A stretch of 43,682 nt of DNA, from contig VXOH01000138.1 in NCBI GenBank assembly GCA_009840135.1, forward strand, positions 1-43,682, in the 5' to 3' direction. The DNA comes from Chloroflexota bacterium (GTDB lineage: Bacteria; Chloroflexota; Dehalococcoidia; Lucifugimonadales; UBA3495). The position numbers were made by a program, and so were the translations under genes. The notes beneath the pieces are model-generated. The model did not search any database and was not told the DNA's origin. It was given only the letters and a program-made list of their open reading frames with translations. Every line of letters begins with the position of its first letter. Within the stretch, counting starts at the first letter, position 1. This document shows positions 28,868 to 38,531 of the stretch, piece by piece.

Positions 28868-30691
28868 TCACTCGGTGGCTGCCACTCCTGACTCCGCATA
28901 GTGCCTCGCGTCTTCCTCGTCGGCAGCCCTGGCTCCCGCACCCACGTCCACCCACTTCAGCAAGATGCCGCCCGCAATAATCAAAATCAATATTGAAAGC
29001 ACCGCCATTCGGGTGTCCAGAACGCCGGTGACCACTACATAGACAATAGGCCCGATTACCGACGAAACGCGTCCCATGAAGCCAAAGAAGGAGAAGAACT
29101 CGCCGCTACGGGTGTGGGGAACGATCTGGGCGAAGAGACTGCGGGCCAGGGCCTGGCTGCCCCCCATGACCAAGCCGACGCCCACGCCCAGCAAAAGCCA
29201 CTGATAACCCACCAGCAGCCCAAGGGGTTTCCAGACTCGGTCGCGCAGGAGAGCGGGCCACCAGTCAATGGGCCCTTCTCCCAGCACCGAAGGATGCAGA
29301 CTGCCCACGGCGCGGGTTCCATCAAGAGGGCCCCCGGCCAGGGAAATGCTGTAGGGGGCATCAGGGGCCGTATTCACGGCCTCCAGCAATCGCCCCGCAT
29401 TCTCCCCATCCATCGAATTGTCGGCAGCGAGACTTTCGCCCTTTCGCAGGGCGCCATCCGGTGTCATAGCAGTAATATGCCCAATCTCCGCTGCCCAGGC
29501 TCGGTCCAGCCTGGAGTCTTCCAGCTGAGGAGCCTTTTCTACCAGGTAACTGCCCGCCGTAGCCTCGTAACGCAATTGGTAATCAAAATCGCCATGATCG
29601 TGGGGCTCAAGCGGAGCCACCCCCACACCCAGCAGCACCACAAATGACCAGCCGACCAGGGTGAGAGCCAGGGCGACCTTGGTGGTCAAGCGGTATGCCA
29701 GCCAGGAGAAGGCCATGGCTCCGAAGGCGGCCACAAACTGGATGAGCAGGATTGTGGCCATATTGAACACCAGGGGAATACCGATGGTGTCGGCGCCGTA
29801 GGCCCCGGCCACGGTCAGCACCGTTTGCACCCCGTCGTTGAACAACAGGTATGAAGCCAGGTATATGACGATGACGCGGAACCCCCGCATCTGGCGGAAG
29901 GTGTGTCCCAGCTCACGGAAGGCCAGGGATATTGCCCGGCCGGGCCTCAGCCCGTGCATTGCATCGGGAATGTGCGGCTCGGGAACGAGCCTGAACGTCC
30001 ACAGCGCCCAGCCGAACCACCACAAACCGATGGAAGACATGGCAATTCGGGTTACCAGGTCTGCCCACTGGGTGTCCCGGGTCAGCAGGATCATCGCCAG
30101 GTGTACCGCCAGCAGCAGTCCACCGCCAACATATCCATAGGCAAACCCCCGGCTGCTCACGTCATCCAGCAATTCCCGGGGCGCGATATGGGGCAGAAAA
30201 GTGTTGTAGAAGACCAGGCAGCCGGCAAAGCCAATGTTGGCAATGATGAACATGGCAAGAAAATACAGCCAGGGCTGGCCGGCGTAGGCCGAGAAGAACA
30301 TCAGGACGGTAAACAGGGAACCTACGATCGTATATATCCACAGCAGGGCCTTCTTGATGGCAACCCTGTCCGCGATTACGCCCAGGACCGGGCTGGACAG
30401 GGCTACCAGGGCGGTGGCAAAGGCAATACCCAGGCTCCACGTGGAACTGCCGGTAAAGGTAATGCCCATGAAGGAGACGGACTCTCCCAGGGCATCTTTG
30501 AAGAGAAAAACGAAGTAAACGGGGAAGATGGCCGCCCCGCCGGCGGTGGCGTATCCGGAGTTGGCCCAGTCATACATGCACCAGGCCCGAATTACCCGGC
30601 GTTGCTGGGCTGGAAGGTCTTTCAACTTGTTGATGGCCAAGGGTTCATCCTGTTGCAGGCTGGTGTCTTGTCTGAAGAAGGGCAGCCACAA
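28868..30691 (-). CDS. UMF1-family MFS transporter with large soluble loop
   Basis: RAWCMYDWANSGYATAGGAAIFPVYFV and multiple TMs. Start uncertain: TTG 30691 lies inside a repeat, and TTG 30640 is an alternative. Confidence 0.85.
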   Translation of the reverse strand: MWLPFFRQDTSLQQDEPLAINKLKDLPAQQRRVIRAWCMYDWANSGYATAGGAAIFPVYFVFLFKDALGESVSFMGITFTGSSTWSLGIAFATALVALSSPVLGVIADRVAIKKALLWIYTIVGSLFTVLMFFSAYAGQPWLYFLAMFIIANIGFAGCLVFYNTFLPHIAPRELLDDVSSRGFAYGYVGGGLLLAVHLAMILLTRDTQWADLVTRIAMSSIGLWWFGWALWTFRLVPEPHIPDAMHGLRPGRAISLAFRELGHTFRQMRGFRVIVIYLASYLLFNDGVQTVLTVAGAYGADTIGIPLVFNMATILLIQFVAAFGAMAFSWLAYRLTTKVALALTLVGWSFVVLLGVGVAPLEPHDHGDFDYQLRYEATAGSYLVEKAPQLEDSRLDRAWAAEIGHITAMTPDGALRKGESLAADNSMDGENAGRLLEAVNTAPDAPYSISLAGGPLDGTRAVGSLHPSVLGEGPIDWWPALLRDRVWKPLGLLVGYQWLLLGVGVGLVMGGSQALARSLFAQIVPHTRSGEFFSFFGFMGRVSSVIGPIVYVVVTGVLDTRMAVLSILILIIAGGILLKWVDVGAGARAADEEDARHYAESGVAATE

Positions 30692-30704
30692 GGGCTGCCC
30701 CTAC
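30680..30704 (-). repeat. GTAGGGGC palindromic repeat family 2, short copy
   Basis: Reverse complement gtaggggcagcccttgtggctgccc. Confidence 0.7.
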
Positions 30705-30729
30705 AAGTACCGAACCGAGTTCCCGTCTC

Positions 30730-30888
30730 TCACCACCAGAAGAAGCGTATAGGCAGGTGGGAGCCCCGGCTGTCCCGGCGGCGGGGGTCGCGCCAGAATA
30801 CGCGCCGGGGATCAAAGGCGATCAAAAAGACCACCGTAACCAGTCCCAGCAGGAACAGAATGCCTGAAATGGTACCCAGCGTTGCCAT
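30730..30888 (-). CDS. Small single-TM protein (52 aa)
   Basis: MATLGTISGILFLLGLVTVVFLIAFDPRRVFWRDPRRRDSRGSHLPIRFFWW; -10-like TATACT upstream on the minus strand. Confidence 0.45.
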   Translation of the reverse strand: MATLGTISGILFLLGLVTVVFLIAFDPRRVFWRDPRRRDSRGSHLPIRFFWW

Positions 30889-31056
30889 TGCTCGCTCGCC
30901 TGGAAGGTTGGTTTTAGTATATACCAGGGGAACGGTAGAAGGGGACGTGCGTTGGCTAAGTCTCCTCCACAACGCGCTCCGGTGCCTCAACTAAATGTAG
31001 AACTTTCCTGTCAGCTGGGGTTCCTCCGAAGCGCCTATGATGATAATGTGGGAAAC

Positions 31057-31257
31057 ATGCAGAAAAGGCAATTCACATACCAAGCGATCTGGTCCGACAC
31101 GGATGGGGAATTTGTGGGGCTGTGCGCCGAGTTTCCCTCGCTTAGCTGGCTTGCCTCTACCAAGGATGAAGCGATAGCGGAGATCCAGCATTTGGTGGAG
31201 GAGTGTATAGCTGACATGGAAGCCAATGGAGAACCCATCAATCCACTCATCAGTTAA
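31057..31257 (+). CDS. HicB-like (DUF1902-type) antitoxin-like protein
   Basis: MQKRQFTYQAIWSDTDGEFVGLCAEFPSLSWLASTKDEAIAEIQHLVEECIADME. Confidence 0.78.
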   Translation: MQKRQFTYQAIWSDTDGEFVGLCAEFPSLSWLASTKDEAIAEIQHLVEECIADMEANGEPINPLIS

Positions 31258-31335
31258 TTCCCAAGTTGACTCTCCCTACGTCCCCTAGTTAAACTCCCAT
31301 CCGTTACTTTCTGAACGGACGAGGAGTATCCCCCC

Positions 31336-32469
31336 ATGAAATTCGGCCTCTTCTACGAATGGCCCAACCCCAATCTGCGCAACTGGAAGACCCTCTTTGA
31401 AGAAGGGGTAGAGCAGATTCAATACTCGGAGGAAATGGGTTTCGACTATTGCCTGATAGCGGAGCACCATTTTTCCAACTACGGTAACTCACCCGCGCCC
31501 CTGATGCAGGCCCTTTACATCGGCCAGCGCACCCGCCGCCTGCAGATTGCCACGGGCATCCTGGTGGTGCCCATTTGGGACGTGCTTCGGCTGGCGGAAG
31601 AGGTGGCGGTGCTGGACAACCTGATTGACGGCCGCTTCATCTGCGGAGTGGGAAGAGGTTACCAGCCCCACGAGATGTCCCGGTTCGGTGTCACCCTGGA
31701 GGACTCCCGCCAGAAGTTCAACGAAAGCATGGACGTGCTTGTCAAGGCCTGGACCCAGGATGAATCTTTCACCTACGACGGCGAATTCATCAAGGTGCCC
31801 AACGCCACTACCGTCTGGCCCAAGCCCCTGCAGAAGCCCCATCCTCCCTTCTGGATAGCCGGCACCAGCGTCGAGTCCATGAAAATGGCGGCGGAGTGGG
31901 ACATGATGCCCCTCACCACGGGTCTGCTGGGCGGCGCCGGCGTCCGCACCCACTATGCCTCCCTGATTCACGCCCGCAAGGACCTGGGCAAGCCCTATCA
32001 TGGGCTGGAACTGGGCCTGCAGGCCATAACCCACGTGGGCGAAACCGACGACGAAGCGCGCCAGCAACTGCCCTACGCCCGCTGGCAGAACCGGGCCGGG
32101 CGCGCCCTGAATCGGCTGGAAGTGGTGGACGGACGGGTGCAGGTTGGACCCTACGAAGGTGAACTGGACGACGACGGCTTCATGGAACGCCTCTACTTCG
32201 GCAGCCCGGACACCGTCATCAAAAAATTCTCCGCGGCCGCGGAACTGGGCGTAACCAACGTGAGCAACTGGATGATGTTCGGGGGCCTGGAGCACGAGAA
32301 AATTATGAAGTCCATCCGCCTGATGGGTGAGGAGGTCATCCCCGCCCTGAAGGACGTGGAACCACCGGCGGGCCTGGCCGACGAACTGGCAGAAACACCG
32401 CCGGCCACCTCGGAACAGCTGCAAGCGGCTCGTTTCGGCGCCACGCCCTCCGACGTAACGGCAACCTAG
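31336..32469 (+). CDS. Luciferase-like (LLM class) flavin-dependent oxidoreductase
   Basis: FGLFYEWPNP...YCLIAEHHFSNYGNSPAPLMQALYIGQRTRRLQIATGILVVPIWDVLRLAEEVAVLDNLIDGRFICGVGRGY. Confidence 0.92.
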   Translation: MKFGLFYEWPNPNLRNWKTLFEEGVEQIQYSEEMGFDYCLIAEHHFSNYGNSPAPLMQALYIGQRTRRLQIATGILVVPIWDVLRLAEEVAVLDNLIDGRFICGVGRGYQPHEMSRFGVTLEDSRQKFNESMDVLVKAWTQDESFTYDGEFIKVPNATTVWPKPLQKPHPPFWIAGTSVESMKMAAEWDMMPLTTGLLGGAGVRTHYASLIHARKDLGKPYHGLELGLQAITHVGETDDEARQQLPYARWQNRAGRALNRLEVVDGRVQVGPYEGELDDDGFMERLYFGSPDTVIKKFSAAAELGVTNVSNWMMFGGLEHEKIMKSIRLMGEEVIPALKDVEPPAGLADELAETPPATSEQLQAARFGATPSDVTAT

Positions 32470-32494
32470 ACCTCCAGGCAGTTATTGGTCTATG

Positions 32495-32520
32495 GTAGGG
32501 GCGGGTTTGAAACCCGCCCC
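32495..32520 (+). repeat. GTAGGGGC palindromic repeat family 2, short copy
   Basis: gtaggggcgggtttgaaacccgcccc. Confidence 0.65.
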
Positions 32521-32589
32521 GTTTCGCGTCGTCTATTCCTGTCCATTCTGCGCACCCATGTTTGAATACTCTCCAAACGGAGGCCAGCC

Positions 32590-33813
32590 ATGCCCAACCA
32601 CCTACCCCTCCCCCTCACCGGTATCCGCGTCCTGGATGCCACTCACATCGTCGCCGGCCCTTTCTGCTCGCAGATACTGGCCGACATGGGCGCCGAAGTT
32701 ATCAAGATTGAGCGGCCCCGAACCGGCGACCTGGTCCGGGCAAGGGGTCCGTACGTTACCAAGGAAGACGGACAGCGCATCAGTTCCCGCTACATTGGCC
32801 TCAATCGCAACAAAAAGAGCGTTACCCTTGACCTGCGCAACCCCCGCTGCAAGGCGGCCTTTGAGGAAATGGTCAAGGTGTCGGATGTTCTGCTGGACAA
32901 CTGGGGGCCAGGGGCCTTCCGGCGACTGGGCCTGGGCTACGACCGGCTCAAAGAGCTTAACCCCGGCCTCATCTACGCCAGCATCACCGGCTACGGCGAC
33001 AGCGACGAACTGCGTGGCCCCTACTCCGACTGGCCGGCCAACAACCTGGCCATTCAGGGCATGGCAGGGTGGATGGAACTGACCGGTGAGCCTGGCCGCC
33101 CACCTCAGAGCGTCGGCGACAACATCGGCGATTCCATCCCAGGCGTCTGGTCGGCGCTGGGAATCGTCCTGGCGCTGCGCAGCCGCGAGCAGACGGGACA
33201 GGGGCAGCACGTGGACATGGCCATGTACGAATGCATGGTGCTCCACACCCTCAGCAACATGTACGGCTACGAGGCCGCCGGCGAGGTTTACACCCGTGAC
33301 TATAGCCGTTTGGCCAACGCCGGAATGACTCTCCGCGCCAGCGATGGCTACGTCATCATGGCCGGGGCGCGAGTTCAGGAGCGGTGGAGCAACCTGTGGA
33401 AACTGGTTGGGCGCGAAGACCTGTCGGATAATCCCGACTTTCTGGCCCCGGGAGACGGCGACTTCATCGTTGAGCACGTCATACCCGCCCTGGAGGAATG
33501 GACCCGGGAACGCCCCAAGTGGGAGGTGGCCGGCAAAATAACCGAACTGGGTTTTTCCATGGGCGTCGCCCAGAACACCGAAGACCTGGCCAATTGCCCC
33601 CAGCTGGAGGCAAGGGACATGTTCGTGGAAACCGGCGATACTGCCGGAGGCTCTTTCCGCTCCCTGCGCACTCCTATTCGCCTGCTGGACTGCGAGACCA
33701 TCGAGGCGGAAACGGCGCCCCTGCTGGGTGAGCATAACCGGGAGGTGCTATGCAGCATAGGGGGCTTGGCGGAGGAGGAGTTGGCCGAACTGGAAGAAGC
33801 CGGGGCGGTTTAG
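32590..33813 (+). CDS. CaiB/BaiF-family CoA-transferase
   Basis: LPLTGIRVLDATHIVAGPFCSQILADMGAEVIKIERPRTGDLVR...GLNRNKKSVTLDLRNP...DVLLDNWGPGAFRRLGLGYD. Confidence 0.94.
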   Translation: MPNHLPLPLTGIRVLDATHIVAGPFCSQILADMGAEVIKIERPRTGDLVRARGPYVTKEDGQRISSRYIGLNRNKKSVTLDLRNPRCKAAFEEMVKVSDVLLDNWGPGAFRRLGLGYDRLKELNPGLIYASITGYGDSDELRGPYSDWPANNLAIQGMAGWMELTGEPGRPPQSVGDNIGDSIPGVWSALGIVLALRSREQTGQGQHVDMAMYECMVLHTLSNMYGYEAAGEVYTRDYSRLANAGMTLRASDGYVIMAGARVQERWSNLWKLVGREDLSDNPDFLAPGDGDFIVEHVIPALEEWTRERPKWEVAGKITELGFSMGVAQNTEDLANCPQLEARDMFVETGDTAGGSFRSLRTPIRLLDCETIEAETAPLLGEHNREVLCSIGGLAEEELAELEEAGAV

Positions 33814-33855
33814 ACGTGCATTACAGGCTGGAATTCCGGAGGAAGGGAGGGGATT

Positions 33856-36800
33856 ATGGGGATTTTCGGATACTTGGTGGTAACTACGGCACTGCTGGTA
33901 GTCGCGGCTCTTGGTCTGGTTGCCTGTGCATCGGAAGAGAGTTCAGAGCCTGTAACCCCACCCTTGCCTACTCCAGATATTCTAGCAACGATAACGGCCG
34001 CCATTCCTACGCCGCCGCCGACTCCCAACATTGCCGCTACCATAGAAGCGGAACGCGACAGGCTCAGGGCAGAATTTCAGTCAACTCTCGTTGCCCGACC
34101 GACTGCCAGGCCCCTCCCCACATCTACTCCATCCCCCACTATGCCGCCCACTCCCTCTCCAGCGCCCACTCCCGCGGCTACTGCAACGCCGATTCCGACG
34201 CCTACTCCCGGAACTCCGGCGGAGGCAGACCGTCATATCCTGGAATCCCTTTATTCAACAACCGGTGGACCGGAGTGGCACAACGCAAAGAATTGGTTGA
34301 GCGACAGCCCCACATCGGAGTGGCATGGCATTACAACCGACGATAGCGGACGCGTAACTGAAATCCGATTGGACAGCAATAACCTGGAAGGAACCCTTCC
34401 CGAGGACTTGAGCCGGCTCCACTTCCTGGCCCACCTCTCTTTGCAGAATAACAGGCTGGCCGGACCGTTTCCGCCGGGAATCGGGGAGCTCACGAGCCTG
34501 GAGACATTGAAGCTAGGCGGGAACTCGTTCACTGGCGGAATACCCTGGGGATTGAGCAACCTGGATAACCTGGAAGAATTGCTGCTTGAGGGCAATCAAC
34601 TCACCGGTCCGATCCCTACTTTCCTGGGCGACCTCTCCGGTCTAAGACACTTGCGGCTGAACGGCAATCAACTGGAGGGGCCCATTCCGCCCGAAACGGG
34701 CAAGCTCTCCAACCTCAGGAGCCTGAACGTCGCCGACAACCGTTTGACCGGGGAGTTGCCGGCAGACCTGGCCGGTTTGATAAACGTATCCAGCTTTAAC
34801 TTTGCCGCAAATCAGGGCCTATGCTCGGGGAGCAATACGGCTTTCCAGGTTTGGCTCAACGGAATTGAAAAGGTGAGTGGCCTTGACTGTGAAGCAGGCG
34901 AAATTGTGCGCGTTGACGCCGCCGATGACGTATCCCGGGAACGCCAGGTCCTGGAAGCGCTTTTTTAATTCAACGGGCGGGCATAACTGGGAGAGAAGCG
35001 GGAATTGGATGAGCGAAAAACCCCTGGGCGAATGGTATGGGGTTGATACCGACAATAGCGGCAGCGTTTTTCGATTATCTCTCAATGGCAATAATCTTTC
35101 GGGCCCGCTGCCACAGCAAATGGGAAACCTGACCGAACTGCGGATATTGTCCCTATCTAATAACAAGCTCCGCGGACAGATACCACCCGAACTGGGGAGC
35201 CTTGTCCGCCTGGAGTACCTGGCGCTTGGCGGTAATGAATTTTCCGGCATCATTCCCCGGGAGTTGGGGCAGCTGACCAGGTTGAATAAGCTGGACCTGG
35301 GTCGGAACAACCTTACCGGTTCCATACCTGCCAGCCTGGGCGAACTTGTCCGGATGGAAACTCTAAGCCTGGCTGGCAACAACCTGACCGGGATTGTCCC
35401 CGCGGAACTGGGCAATCTTCTCTACCTGGGGACCTTCTTCCTGTCGGGCAACCAGCTCTTCGGAGAACTTCCTGAGGAATTTACCAGTCTAAATCAGCTT
35501 TTTCACTTCGAATTTGAACAGAATCTTGGCCTGTGCGCGCCACTGGGCGCTGACTTTCAGGACTGGTTGACCGGGGTCCAAAATGCCCAGGGGCCCAATT
35601 GCAGCCCGGACCAGGCTATATCTCCGCCCCTGCAAGACATCCCGTCAGAGCGAGATGTCCTGGTAGCATTCTACAATTCCACCGGCGGAAGGGGTTGGCG
35701 CAACCAGGAAAACTGGTTGAGCAATCTTCCTTTAAACCAATGGTACGGTGTAAGGACCGATGGACGAGGCCATGTAAGGGAACTGCAACTGGCCAGCAAC
35801 AAGCTGGACGGCCGACTTCCTGCTGATTTGGGACATCTCCCTCACCTTGCCCACCTGCAGCTTCGGGACAACCGGTTGACGGGTTCCATACCCGCCGAGT
35901 TGGGACACGCTTCCAGGCTCCGGACCTTGAACTTGAGCAGCAACAACCTTACGAGTTTTGTTCCCCCACAGCTCAGTAACCTGCAGATGTTGGTCTCAAT
36001 CAATTTTCGGGGCAATCAGCTGACGGGCCCAATTCCTCCGGAACTGGGGTCACTCTCTCGCTTGGGGGAGTTGAATTTGTCCGACAACTCACTTAGCGGC
36101 CCCATTCCCCGGGAATTGGGCAACCTGCCCCAGCTAGGCTACCTGTACCTGGAAGAGACCAACCTGGCGGGAACCATTCCCCCGGAGTTAGGCAACCTTG
36201 CGAAATTGACACAGCTTTCTCTTTCCGGGAACACCCTGACCGGCCGGATTCCCGCCCAACTGGGAAATCTAAGCAACCTCACCATCCTGAATTTGGAGCG
36301 CAACGAGTTAACCGGCCCCATTCCTTCTTCGCTGGGGAATCTGTCCCAACTTCAGGTCCTCAGGCTCCACGATAACCAGCTAAACGGGCCGATTCCCGCA
36401 GAACTGGAAAACCTTTCGGAGTTGTATCATCTATTTCTCTACGAGAACCAGTTACGCGGAAACATTCCTCCGGAATTGGGAAATCTCGCCAGTCTGCTGA
36501 GCCTGAAAGTTCAGAATAACCAGCTTTCGGGCCCCATTCCTCCGGAATTGGGAAATCTTCCCAGATTGGTATTGCTGGATCTGGCCTGAAACTCATTAAC
36601 CGGACCTATTCCGCTGGAAATTACCAGTATCCGGACTCTGACAAGACTGGTGCTGGCCAGCAATCAATTAACCGGGCCCATCCCACCGGAGCTAAGTGAT
36701 CTTCCTGATTTGCGGGTGCTGGCCCTCAGCAATAACCGGTTTACGGGAAGCATTCCTCCCGAATTGGGTAGAATCTACGGGCTGACGAGCCTTAATATTG

Positions 36801-37108
36801 ACACCAACCTCCTCACCGGAACCATTCCGCCGGAACTGGGAAACCTGGCTTCCCTGGAGAGGTTGCAGTTGGGCAGCAACGAACTGGAAGGGCCGGTACC
36901 CACGGAATTTGGGAATCTGCGCAGCATGAAACGCCTGTCCATGTCATCCAACCGGCTTACCGGATCATTACCGGAATCGCTGACTTCACTGACTGAAATG
37001 TACTTTATCTACTTCCAAGGCAATGCGGGGCTTTGCGCGCCGCCCGGTCCTGTGCAATCATGGCTTAAGGGAATTCACAGTGTATTGGGCGACTACTGCT
37101 CAAATTAG
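33856..37108 (+). pseudogene. Plant-type LRR lipoprotein gene, split by T6 frameshift (~34961-34966) and in-frame TGA (36587-36589)
   Basis: ORFs 33856-34968, 34877-36589 and 36650-37108 form one continuous LRR protein when the frame is shifted at T6 and the TGA is read through. Lipobox LVAC; repeats NxLTGxIPxELGNLxxLxxLxL. Confidence 0.8.
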
Positions 37109-37261
37109 AGGCCGAAATCGCCAGTCCCTTGTACGAATTCACCCGGTTCGAAGCCTGTTCAAGTTCTCCGGTGGAGACACGGCTCCAGGGCCGCAGGGCC
37201 TTTGCGGCCTTACCCAGGGGAAGCTTGACCCTACAGAAACAATTCTAAAGGAGGAACCACC

Positions 37262-38359
37262 ATGCCCACCAACGGAATGGGAGTAATCTCCAGAGCGGCC
37301 GGCGAGCCGGCCCTGCTGGAAGAAATTGTCGTTGACGACCCAGGGCCGGGCGAGGTATTGGTCCGGATTCAGGCCAGTGGAGTCTGTCACACCGACCTGC
37401 ACTACAAGCTCGGTAAAATCACCAACGAGTTTCCCTTCCTGCTGGGCCATGAAGGCTCCGGCATCGTGGAAGCCGTGGGCGAGGGTGTTACCGACCCCAA
37501 GGTTGGAGACTACGTGGTGCTGGCCTGGCGCGCCCCCTGCAGTTACTGCCGATTCTGCGCCCTGGGGCAGCCCAACCTCTGCTCCGCCAGCCTGAACGCC
37601 CAGCCACGCATGTCTGCCAAGAGAGACGGCGCGGTCCTGAATCCCGCCCTGGGCATCGGCACCTTCTGCACCCACACCGTCGTGGCGGCCCGCCAGGCCG
37701 TGCCGGTACCCACCGCCTGTCCCCCGGAACAGGCCAGTCTCCTGGGCTGCGGCGTAACCACCGGCGTGGGGGCAGTTCTATATACCGCCGGTGTGCGCCG
37801 TGGCGGCACCGTGGCCGTCTATGGTTGCGGGGGCATCGGTTCCAGCGTCATCATGGGTGCGAAGCTTGCCCGTGCCGGCAAAATAATTGCCGTGGACATC
37901 GCCGAGAATAAGCTCTCCTGGGCGAAGGAATTCGGCGCCACCGACGTGGTAAACGCCGCCGACACCGACCCAGTGGAAGCCATAAAGGAACTGACCGACG
38001 GCAACGGTGTGGACTATTCCTTCGAGTGCGTGGGAATGCCCCAGACGCTGCTCCAGGCCCTGTGGTCCCGCGACCTGGCCGGTACCTGCGTCCTTATTGG
38101 CGTGCCCGACCCCACCATGGTGGTGGATGTGCCCATGCTCCAGTTTTTCGGGTTGGGCGGTTCCTTGCGGGTAAGCTGGTACGGCGACAACCTCCCATCC
38201 CGAGACTTTCCTCTCCTTGCCAATTACTACCTGTCCGGCGAGCTGGACCTGGACCGGGTAGTCTCGACAGTCATAGGGCTGGAGGATACGGAAGAAGCCT
38301 TTGAGGCCATGGAACGGGGAGAGACCCTGCGGTCGGTAATCCGGATACCGGCCGCGTAG
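37262..38359 (+). CDS. Zinc-dependent alcohol dehydrogenase (class III/mycothiol-dependent type)
   Basis: SGVCHTDLHYKLG, GHEGSGIVEAVGEGV, structural Zn CSYCRFCALGQPNLC, GCGGIGSSVIMGAKLAGA-like Rossmann motif. Confidence 0.93.
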   Translation: MPTNGMGVISRAAGEPALLEEIVVDDPGPGEVLVRIQASGVCHTDLHYKLGKITNEFPFLLGHEGSGIVEAVGEGVTDPKVGDYVVLAWRAPCSYCRFCALGQPNLCSASLNAQPRMSAKRDGAVLNPALGIGTFCTHTVVAARQAVPVPTACPPEQASLLGCGVTTGVGAVLYTAGVRRGGTVAVYGCGGIGSSVIMGAKLARAGKIIAVDIAENKLSWAKEFGATDVVNAADTDPVEAIKELTDGNGVDYSFECVGMPQTLLQALWSRDLAGTCVLIGVPDPTMVVDVPMLQFFGLGGSLRVSWYGDNLPSRDFPLLANYYLSGELDLDRVVSTVIGLEDTEEAFEAMERGETLRSVIRIPAA

Positions 38360-38531
38360 CTTGCCAATCTGCTCTTGTACAAGATCATTCTGACTTTCGA
38401 ACGTATCCGTGTGGTAGTATTTACGGCAAGAAGTTACTTTGGCAACCTCAAACCGCCCCATGGTGAAAGTTTCCATTTTTGCGGTCCCCAATACCGCGAA
38501 CCTTGCGCCGTGGACTAAGGAGGCCAGCTAA

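Noticed and set aside
34955-34975. Programmed ribosomal frameshift at T6
   Set aside because: A +1-type shift at a simple T run with no obvious stimulator is better explained by an indel, read error, or polymerase slippage; left as an open option only.
36587-36589. In-frame TGA in the LRR gene as a second selenocysteine site
   Set aside because: It falls at a variable LRR position (LDLA-x-NSLTG), not at a Cys, and I see no SECIS-like hairpin just downstream.
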